Shown here one piece after another: positions 13,867-22,981 of a stretch of 64,000 nt of DNA. Under the pieces are notes generated by a model, which was not told the DNA's origin, did no database searches, and saw only the letters and a list, made by a program, of their open reading frames with translations. Source of the DNA: Peribolospora baueri (Eukaryota > Basidiomycota > Peribolosporomycetes > Peribolosporales > Peribolosporaceae). Position 1 is the stretch's first letter, and every line of letters starts with the position of its first letter. The stretch is taken from the NCBI GenBank assembly GCA_029717555.1, contig JAMDHS010000038.1:62001-126000 (forward strand), written 5' to 3'. Made by a program: the position numbers and the translations under genes.

Positions 13867-15569
13867 GCATTTTCGTCTTTCCTCTCTGTTTCACTTCCGT
13901 TCTTTCTTTTCTTTGACGTACACCGCCCGCGCGGCTTCGAGTAAGCCGCGCGCTGTCAGCGATGGCGTGCCCTTTCAACAGCGGGCTTTTTCATGGAACG
14001 TTGTCGTTTCGCTGTAGCAACAGTTTTGTCAGCCAGTCACTTCTTTTCTTGCTCGTTCGTCGCCCCTCTTCCTTTTACGCTCAGCCGAGTCGCTCCTCCT
14101 TTCATTCCTCGTCCTTTGCTCGCTGCATAGTATTCCCCACGCCCTCCTCACCTACACCTACCTGCCCGGGCTTCGTCCCCTTTCCTCGCCTTGTAGGCGA
14201 GTGAAAAATTCTCCATCTCTCTCATCCTCCCCCATCTCTCCGTTCACGGTCTCGCCTTAAAAACCACCCCATCCGCCCGGTCGTCAGCCTCCGTCGCTCG
14301 ATCGATCTATCATGTTCGTGGGTTAGATAGACCAGTCTCCCTCCGGCTTCCGTTTGTCCGTCCATCTTCGTCGCAAGTCGGAGGTCGGAGGTGAAGCTGG
14401 GCCGGCTGGGATGGAATGAACACATCAACTGTGCGTGCGTTGGCTTGGGCTGCGAGCGCTGTCGGAGTTGTGAGGGATGAAGACGAAAGGAAAGAAAGAA
14501 GAAGGCAAGGCCTTCAAGCTCGATTTGTCGGCGCCCTCCCTCGGCAAACATTCGATGGACCACCTAACAGCCGAGGGAGGGAGGCCCGCGCGCGAGCAGA
14601 AGTAGCCGGGATGGTATGGGATGGGATAGCCAGCGAAAGTAGAGTGAATGTCGTCTCTCGCCAAAGTGCAGCAGCTCAGCCCATTTTTTTTTCTTTCTTT
14701 CTTTCTTTCTCCCAACCCCAACATCAGATCAACCTGATGGATGGATGGCCTTCGTTCGTCTTTGTCACCGGCTGGCGGTGAAGCGGTGGAGGTCCATCGT
14801 CAGTCATGACTTTGCATGTCTGTAGTGTGTGCGTGTGTATGCACGTTAAACGTACCTCGCCCCCTCTCTCGTCCAGGTAGAAAAGAAAAGAAGAAATGCG
14901 CGCGGCGCATACATGCCCTAATAGATGGGTCGACCCGCGCGCGCTCACCGCGTTATCTATCTATTCCATCGTCCACGTCCGTCCGACCGACGGACAGAGA
15001 CCAAACTGGACGGGGTAAAACGAGGTCTCGTTTCAGCAGCCACGAACGAGCGCCAAAACGACAGGCAGGTCGATTTGACAGTATGCGGTTGCGGTATGCG
15101 TGCCCGCGCCCTTGGAGCCTACATCTGAGCGCTTACTAAATGCTAACAGGTAGGAACGTGAAGGAGAACGATAGCGAAGGGAGTAAAAGGGAGGGAGGGA
15201 GATGCAGGTGGAAGGTGGAGGACGGGATGGATCGGACGGGAAGACAATAATAAGTAAGGAAAGGAAGGAAAGCAAGTTAATGTCGTTCGTTGCACGTCAA
15301 CGGGAAAACGGTGATGAGAGGGAAAGGAAGGGTTGGTTGAGTAGACGGACGGACGGTATGCTTCTGCATGATCGGTCGATCGGATCGAGTGGAAGGTACG
15401 GAACGGAGACGAAAAAAAAAAAAAAAACGAATCGGAGAGAGAACTCTTCTCTCATGCCAAGCTCGATTGTCCGAAACCAATTATCCAAAGACTTTGAATG
15501 CATGGTTCCACGCCCACGCCTCTTCTCCAAAAACGACAGGTAGCTCTAAATCGCGCCCGCTTCTTCAAG
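13867..15569. other. convergent spacer SAH1 / oxysterol-binding protein
   Basis: 1.7 kb between two stop codons with no recognisable gene. It is C/T-rich near the SAH1 side. It holds a TTTC microsatellite (14684-14710) and a 16-base A run (15412-15427). Open frames here are short, overlap in several frames and lack motifs. Confidence 0.45.
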
Positions 15570-18537
15570 CTAGGCCTGGTCGGAAGAGGTGTCGTGACGA
15601 CGGGCAGACTCGGCGCGGACGGCTTGGAGGCCTTGTGGAGTGAGCGTGGCCCGGCCGGTGGAGAAGTCTGGATGGAAGTACTGGGGGACGAAGCTGAGGG
15701 GACGAGCGGACGCGACGCGACGCGACGCATGACTTGGTCAGCTTCCCCCTCGTCCATCGCCGCCGGTCATTCCGCCAGAAGACCCTGGGACAAAACTCAC
15801 TCCACTCCCTTTTCCTTCCACGTCGCCGCCTTGTCCCTCTGCTTCTGCTCGATGACCTGCTTGTTCCTCGTCGCCTTGCCGTACTCCTTCGCCAGGATGG
15901 CCTCGGTCACCGGCTCCCAGTTCCGTCTGCTCTCCATGGGCTCCTGATCCGCTATCGGCCGGACACGTTTGGGGAGCGGGGACAGGTCTCCGAGGTTGAT
16001 GAGCAAGCGGGCGTCCTACAGCCGTTCGTAAGGTGAAGCCGAGGCGGGGAGAAGATGGTTCGGTCAGAGACGCCGCGACATGCTACGACCGAAAGAACGT
16101 TCCCGGAAAGCGCACCTTGTCGCCCTTCCTCTTCCACCAGATCTTGCCTCTCCAGCACCCTTCGATGGTGGCCACCACTCTCTTTTCGGGCACCTGTTTG
16201 ATCTTTGTGTACCGGGCACCCTCGTCCGGCTGCTCGTCGTCCGATGCAGAGGGGTCGTGCTCGTACGTATAGATGACGCCCTCGACGGCGTAGCGGGGGG
16301 CGCGGATCCAGGACTGGACGGAGAGAGAGGGAGAAAAGAGATGGAGAAGAAAAGGAGAGAGAAGGAGAGAAGAGAAGGAGAAGAAAAGGGGAGAGAGGGA
16401 GAAGAAGAGATGGAGAAGCAAAGAAAGACGGAGGGGAAGACGGCGGACACGACGGTGAACGTCAGTGACATGCGTCTCAAGTCGCTCAGTCAAGCGCAGA
16501 TCCAGCTCACCTCCTCCTTATACTCCACGATAGTTCGCAACCTCTCGCTCTTCTGACTCTCCTCCTCCGCAGCAGAGGGGGGGACAGCAGCGCGACAAGT
16601 GATGAACGAAGAGCCCTCGATGGCGACCCAAAGGTTTCCACGGAAGATGCCGTTGATCGTCGCGTTGGGGTGGGTGATCTGATACTCTTCGCCATGACGA
16701 GGGAGGGTGAGAAAAAGACCCTTGTTTCGGTCGCCTGGGGCGACGCGGACGTCTTGGGAAGGAGGGCAAGCAAGTCGGGAGATGAGCATCGGAAACGTCT
16801 ACAAGGGAGACTGAGGCAAACAAACGGAAAAAAAAAGCTACCCACTCGTGCCGGTAAACTTTGCGCTGATCTGGTCGACGCCGCACAGGCAGACGTCAGG
16901 CGGGCCCTCTTCTGCTTCTTCTTTGTCTCCCGCTCGGCTTCCCTCAGCGCCATCCACAACGGCCCCCTTCCCCTCCGCGTCATCCCTTCTCCTCGCCTCG
17001 CAGTAGTAAGTGCTGATGGGCGGATGATGGGAGACCTGCTCGGTGAGAAACGTGATCCTCGCCTTTTTCGGCCACTCGTTCGCCTCCGCCTTGGCGTCCT
17101 CGATCTCTTCAGGGGGCGACGAAGCGGTGGTGGGAGCGGAGGAGGCGCCTGCGTTCTTGGAAGGCGACCCGCCGTTTGTGCGACTGAGAAAGCTGCTCGC
17201 AAAGCTCTTTCCGCTTTTACTGCTCTTGCCGCTCTTCACGCTGTCCGCGTCTCCCACCGGAGAAAGCAGGGGTGTGGGCGTGGCCGAAGACGTCGTCGTG
17301 GCCGGCGCGCTGACAGAGTTCGAGCTTTGTCGGGAGGCAGAAGGTCGGGTCGGGTTTGCGGCGCCGAGACTGCTGCCAGAAGGGCTGGTAAGGTTTGCCT
17401 TGCTAGCGTTCGGACTGGCCTTTTTACCTTTGAGGCCGCTCGAGCCTTTGGCGGACAAAGAGGTAGTAGAGGAAGAAGAGCCGTTGAGGAATGGGCCGGG
17501 GTGGAGAGAATCGGGAGGTTCGCGAAGGAGGTGCTGGACGGGGAGGAGGTCGCCGGTGGGGAGGACTTGGGGCGGGAAGACATCCCAGTGACACCGGAAG
17601 TGCTCGCCTAGGATCGAGTTGTAAGGCTTGCACACTTTTCCGTGCTGCGTGGCGTGCATAATAAGCACGGCGGCGATCGATGAGCGGTGCGTCTATGTTG
17701 AGCAGGATGGGCGAAAAACAGAAAAGGCTCACCACAAACTTAAGGTCTTTGGAAAAGAAGAAGCGAAGGAGGGCGAGCATGCGCTCCAAAGGCTGTTCCG
17801 GAGTGCCGAGGCAGGCAAAGAGGTCGCCCCGGTCTGAACGAGACGAGACGAGGGAAGAGCGATGGTAGTCAGTGCGACGTCCTTCGAGGCTTTAGACATC
17901 GGACCGCATCGGGGTCGTTCGGATGGAGCGAGTCGAGCGGTGCTCACCTAGGTATTGCCAGTACTCGAGGCTGCAACGCACACGTGGCGGGGAGGATGGT
18001 CGTTTAGCTCGCGTTCGATTCGATCGCTCAGAAAGAAGAGACGAGCTCACTTGGGCTGGGGACGAGGGAAGCGAGGGTGCGCACATGGGTGCAGAGCAGA
18101 GCAAGTACGGGATGGCCAGAGGTTGTGTCATCAGTGATGCCATCGGTCGCATCGCTTCGCACATTCCGAACACTCACTACCGGCTCAAGGAGATTGGCGG
18201 GGAGAGAGAGACGTCTGACGGAGGGGTGCGCAGAGAAGAGATGCGCCCTCCGAGTTAGTCCGAATACGGGACGACGGGTGGACGGCGGCGGGCGGACTCA
18301 CATGGAGGCCATGTCCTTGACGCCGACCATCCTCTTCAAGATGCCCAAGAGCATCTTGAGCTTGCTCGTCTCATCCGTGCCACCCTCGGCGGCGGCGGCC
18401 TCCTCGTCGTCGGGCAGATTGACCGCGTCGACGGCGTCGGTCGTCAAGGCGTCTTTGGCGAGCATGGCCTCGGGCTTGTCGTTGTTGGAGAGAGAGGAGG
18501 CGACGGTGGGCGTACTGGGCGTGGCGGAGGTGGCCAT
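15570..18537 (-). CDS. oxysterol-binding protein (OSBP/Kes1-related)
   Basis: Lipid-transfer protein of the OSBP family, expected to move sterol or PI4P between membranes. Exons in transcript order: 18537..18302, 18214..18178, 18055..18051, 17970..17948, 17833..17733, 17644..16846, 16752..16511, 16313..16116, 16015..15801, 15693..15570; total 659 residues. Start is the ATG at 18537 in a GCCACCATGG context. Motifs: SLPANLLEPVPNLEYW (spanning the 5-nt exon), YLDRGDLFACLGTPEQPLER, GKVCKPYNSILGEHF, the family signature EQVSHHPP near residue 339, KFTGTNVRVAPGD, GCWRGKIWWKRKGDK, and a C-terminal ESRRNWEPVTEAI block. There is no room for a PH domain, so it is a short Kes1/Osh4-like form. A Ser/Thr-rich insert of roughly 140 residues (about 175-315) splits the lipid-binding domain between the GE and HHPP motifs, which is unusual. 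Confidence 0.92.
16321..16440 (+). repeat. polypurine tract inside an OSBP intron
   Basis: About 120 bases of almost pure A/G on the plus strand with partly repeated GAGATGGAGAAG units. It lies in the 197-nt intron 16314..16510, so in the transcript it is a long C/U tract shortly before the... branch/acceptor region of exon 16313. Confidence 0.7.
18051..18055 (-). other. 5-nt microexon of the oxysterol-binding protein gene
   Basis: CCCAA on the minus strand, preceded by TCCCCAG and followed by GTGAGC. Joining GTA + CCCAA + CCTCGAG gives Val-Pro-Asn-Leu-Glu, the conserved PNLEYW of the family. Skipping it loses Pro-Asn and shifts the frame. The flanking introns are 122 and 80 nt. Confidence 0.8.
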
Positions 18538-19691
18538 GGTGGCTGAGGGCGGGTCGTGCTGCGTGACGGACAAAGGGTAGGCTCCGGCGGAGGGAGAGAG
18601 ACAAGGGGGTGGGTCGCTAGCTATCTATCTATCTATCTATCTGTCCATCTACTACTGTATGTACTGTTCCTCAAATCGGGACGATGGCTGGCCTCGGCTT
18701 GCCTCGCTCGCCCTGCTGCTGTCTCTGGGCTCTATCCAGGTCGGTCCGGTGGGCTAGCTGGCTGGGTGTCTCGCGGGCGGCGCCGTGGTGAGGCGAGGGT
18801 GAGACTTGGTGTCGAGGGCGGAAGCGGGTGGCGTTGGGAGGACGCGGGGTGGGGGAAGAAGATGAAGAAGCGGAGAAGATGTCGATATGCCCGTGCTTGC
18901 CATCCGTCGTCTGTCTGTCCGTCGTCCGTCGCTGTCCCCCTGTGTCTCCATCGCACGGACGCAGCCACGACGCTGGCCAGCACGTGCGCACTTGCCAGCC
19001 TCGGCTCAGCCCGACTGGGTGACGCCAAGGGCGGCATTCCATATTCCATTACAGCCTTTACAGCGCGGATGTAGTCCGATGTAGCCAAATGTAATGGAAT
19101 GGGATTGATCGCAGCCCGTCGCGCGCCCCCTAATAATAGAGCCCTAATGCCCATTACGCACCTTCGTAATGCGTCGCCCAGCCGATCGCCCGCAGCAGCC
19201 GCAGTATCCCTTCCGATAACGTCGCGCCCTCGGCCGCAAACGGTAACCCTACTTTCTCTAACAATCCGCACGTGATTGCTATTTGTAGCACGTGACCCGG
19301 CTGGCCACGAGACCGACCGGCGTCCGTCGGGGCTGCGCACGGGGCGAGCGAGCGAAACACTTTCATTGACTTCATTGATCATCGACGGCGGCGACGACGA
19401 CCCACACGACCACGACCACGACCACGACTCGACTCGGCTGACTGGCTGCACTCCCACCACCTCCTCTCTCCTCTCCTTTCCTCTCTCCTCGCCCATCGTC
19501 ACCGCTTCACTCCCACCTCCAGGGGAGACGGAGAGAAAGAGAGCGAGAGCGAGCAGGAGAGCCGGAGAGCTGGCGCCGAGCGCACTGGTGTACCCAGAGT
19601 CCGCTGCCATCCGCACAGTTACACCGCGCCGGCCATTTCCTTCTTCTCCTTCATTCGTTCTCTGTCCCTTTCCAGCCGCCCGTCCCCGACC
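18538..19691. promoter_or_regulatory. divergent promoter region, OSBP gene / NIPA gene
   Basis: 1.15 kb between two divergent start codons. It carries a CTAT microsatellite (18621-18641). The 400 bp before the NIPA start are C/T-rich with a CACGAC tandem run (about 19406-19430). A long minus-strand frame crosses much of it (20003-18732) but has no recognisable domain and overlaps the NIPA first exon, so it is not annotated. Confidence 0.45.
18621..18641 (+). repeat. CTAT microsatellite
   Basis: Five perfect CTAT units in the OSBP/NIPA intergenic region, followed by degenerate CTGT/CCAT units. Confidence 0.8.
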
Positions 19692-22103
19692 ATGGCGACC
19701 GCTTCCTACACGCTCCCGCTCGCCCCAACCGTCGACCCCGCCCAAATAGGCCCCACCGTCACCGTCCCAGCCTCGGTCTTGGCAGCCGCATGCTCCTCCC
19801 TCGCAAGCGCAGAGGCCGCCGCCAGTGGCTTGAACGGCCTCACCGCTGATAAATGGATCGGCCTCAGCCTCGCCATCGGCGGTAGCATGTTGATCGGCAC
19901 AAGTTTCATCATCACAAAAAAGGTCAGTCCTGTCCCCTCGCGAGCCCACCTTTCTTTTCTTCCACTCCCACCGACGCGGCCCGTTCACCTCGCTCACTAC
20001 CACCCGTCCGCCTTACAGGGTCTCATGGATGCCGCCGACCGAGACGAGGGCATGTCAGGCTCGGATGGTCACGCTTACTTGACCAGTCCCATCTGGTGGG
20101 CGGGAATGGTCACCAGTGAGTTCAGCCGTCTGTCCAGCGGCACGAACCGTCTCCAAGCGCGCCTCAAGGCTGAAAAGAAGGCCCAGGATGGTAGAGCTCG
20201 ATGGTTGACATTGTGTCCTGCTTTTCTCCGCGCGCCTTTACCAGTGGTCATCGGCGAAGGTGGGCCGACGCCACCCCCTTCCATCTGCTCGATTTCTCCG
20301 ACCGCAGACGGCCGTCGCAACTTCACTGACTTTTCTCCTCGTCCACCATCTTCGTTTCATACAGTCGCCAACTTTGCAGCATACACCTTTGCTCCTCCCA
20401 TTCTCGTCACGCCTCTCGGCGCGTTGAGCGTGCTCATCGGGTGCGTGTCCCACGTGTCGTAGCAGCCTTCTCATTCCTCACCTTGACCTCACGATCATGT
20501 TTTCTGATCGTCCATCTTTCATCTCCCCGTCCTGCCTCCAGCGCTGTCCTGGCCGCTTTCATCCTCAAAGAGGAGCTCGGACGAATAGGTAAAGTGGGCT
20601 GCATGCTCTGCCTCATCGGGACGATCATCATCGTCTTGCACGCCCCGGAGGACAAGGAGATCCATACGGTAGACGAGATTTTGCATTACGTTCTTCAATG
20701 GGGTGAGTGTGGGCGGCGCGCGCAGACCCAAGCCGGTCCCGTCCCGTCTTCCCCCGTGGGTGCCAAGCTTGAGGTGCTGACGGACCTTCACTCGCTTGTC
20801 GCTTCTCTCCGACGATAGGCTTCATGACCTACGTCATCTTTGTGGTTGCCTTCTGCACGTTTATGATCCTCCGCGTCGTCCCGGAGCACGGCAAGCGTTC
20901 CCCGATCGTGTACATCAGTATCTGCAGCCTCATCGGCAGCGTCTCCGTCATGTCCGTCAAAGGTTTCGGCGTCGCCATCAAACTCACCTTTGCTGGCAAC
21001 AACCAGCTCACCCACCCGAGCACCTACGTCTTTGCCCTCACCACCGGGCTTTGCATTCTCATGCAGATGCACTACTTCAATAAGGCACTGGACACTTTTA
21101 GCACGAATGTGTGAGTGTCGCATGCATCTGTCTCCGTTCTTTGCATCGCCTTATCGGTCTCACTCCTCGTCTTCCATCTCACAGCGTGAATCCGATCTAC
21201 TACGTCTTTTTCACGACGATGACCATTATCGCCTCAGCACTCCTCTTCAAAGGCTTCAATACGACCGGAGGCGTCAACACCACCTCCCTCCTCTGCGGCT
21301 TCCTCGTCATTTTCGTCGGCGTCTACTTGCTCAACGTCTCCCGCCTGATCGACCCTGCGGCTCAGAACATGCCGAGAGCGAGTATGATGAGTGCCCGCGC
21401 AAGCACCTCCAACTGGCATCCCAACGACCTTCGACGTGCCTCCGAGACCGGCGAGAGGCTCCTGCCGGGGGAGAACGGCTTCATGACGCCCCGGATGAGC
21501 ATGTCCGGTTCGGCGCGTGCCAGCTTCAGTCGCGACGTGTCCAGCGCTGCCGGTCCACGACGGAGCAGCATCTACCGACCAGATCACGCCCGTCGGGATT
21601 CGGCGGCCGCAGCGGCCAACGTCCTCTTCGGTACCTTTGAACGGCGCGGCTCGCCAGCGACGGTGCCAGAGGAGAGCGTGGGCCTTACGCAGCTGAACGA
21701 GGAGGAGGACGAGGTAGATGGGATGGACGGGATCCGGGACGACGACGACGACGACGACCGGTTAGGAGGAGGTTTCGCGAGGCGATCGAATCAATTCGCG
21801 CCCATCATCGGTCGTCCGCCGCGAGGAAAGGCGGCGGGAGGAGCGGGAGCGCCGAGACGAAGTACGAGCGGCGGAGGCGGCGGGGGTTTGCGGAGCGAGG
21901 CTGAGTACGGCGAGAGGGAGGGCGATTGGGTGCCCGGTGCCGGTGCCGGTGCCGGCGCTGGCGGAGGCGGAGGCGGAGGCGGAGGGGGGGGAGGGCCGTC
22001 GCGATGGAGCTCCACGCCGACGGGAGGCAGCAGGCGGAACAGTCGCGATGGTCGGTTGATGAACGGCGGCGGAGCAAAGTCTCCGGTGGGAGGAGATCGA
22101 TGA
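19692..22103 (+). CDS. NIPA-family magnesium transporter
   Basis: Multi-pass membrane protein of the NIPA (DUF803) family, which carries Mg2+ at the plasma membrane or endosomes. Exons 19692..19922, 20019..20115, 20245..20259, 20365..20440, 20542..20702, 20819..21110, 21185..22103; total 596 residues. Conserved segments: LSLAIGGSMLIGTSFIITKK (TM1), then, across a 15-nt exon, VIGEVANFAAYTFAP and ILVTPLGALSVLIGAVLAAF, KVGCMLCLIGTIIIVLHAP, ISICSLIGSVSVMSVKGFG, and VNPIYYVFFTTMTIIAS. About nine membrane helices are visible. The cytosolic tail from roughly residue 350 is long, Arg/Ser- and Gly-rich, with an Asp run (DDDDDD) and a Gly run of about 15 residues; such a tail is not part of the family core. 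Divergent from the OSBP gene. Confidence 0.92.
20245..20259 (+). other. 15-nt microexon of the NIPA gene
   Basis: TGGTCATCGGCGAAG, preceded by TTTACCAG and followed by GTGGGC. It supplies Met-Val-Ile-Gly-Glu across its junctions, directly before the conserved VANFAAY. The flanking introns are 129 and 105 nt. Confidence 0.85.
21959..21998 (+). repeat. G-rich GGCGGA repeat coding for a glycine run
   Basis: About 40 bases of GGCGGA units and an eight-G run inside the NIPA 3' exon. Several runs of three or more G in close spacing make a G-quadruplex possible on the coding strand. Confidence 0.7.
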
Positions 22104-22981
22104 GCGTCTGGTTTGGGCTGGCCGTCGCGTCGGGGCCCCGCCCGCGCCCTATCCAACTGCCCGCCCATTTGTCCACCTCGTCATCCCAAGGCGCCTGTCT
22201 CCTTTCATCTGAGCCTCCCACCCTTGCTTCGACGACGATTGATATCCCGCCCTCCCATCGCTCGCTTCCATTCTCGCCCGCCGCTCTCCTGCTCTACCTT
22301 CCTTCCCCCTTCTCACTCCCGCTTTCCCTCATCACACGGTCCTCGTCGCATAATCCTCTTCGATTAGAAGCCGCCCCCTTCCCGTCTATCCCCCCTTATC
22401 TGTCGGCCCCTCGTGTCGTCCCTGCCCTGCCCACCTCATACCGCTCCCAAGGACAGCATCACGAGCATCCCTGTACCAGACAACACACATATACAGACTG
22501 AGAAGTCAGACCAGACCGGTCCGGTCGATCGATCGATCGATCGATCGGTCGGTCGCACCAAGTGGAAGAAAGAAAGCCGCTCAACCCTTCTTTTCGTTTT
22601 TTTTGAGGGGGGGTTGGGGAACAGAGGAAGGGGGACTTTACTTGGACCGTGAGAGGTACCTACCGAGGGAGAGCGACGTCCGGGGCAGAGTGCCATTATT
22701 TCGACCGGGAGCGTGCTCTCTCGCTCTCCTCCTACGTGGAAGGAAAATCCGATTTCACTCTCCGTCGCACCCAAACCCAAACCCAATGAACGAACGGAAT
22801 GCGGCAACGGCAACGGCAACGGCAACGGTCTATCGCGGTTCTTCGTTCACCCAGAGAACTCCCTCCCCACCTCACGAAACACTAGCCCGTACAACATGGT
22901 TAAGTAGTACAGAAAGGGACATGGAACGAAAAGAAAGAAAGGCTCAAGAGGGCGGACAGACATGGAAAGACGGAACGGCGG
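22104..22981. other. convergent spacer with microsatellites
   Basis: About 880 bp between the NIPA stop and the stop of the coiled-coil gene. It holds a GATC tetranucleotide repeat (about 22527-22546) and a CGGCAA hexanucleotide repeat (22802-22828). No gene is supported. Confidence 0.5.

Noticed and set aside
18732-20003. A 423-codon minus-strand frame as a gene
   Set aside because: It overlaps the NIPA first exon antisense, is low-complexity and has no recognisable domain; long chance frames are expected in GC-rich coding shadow.
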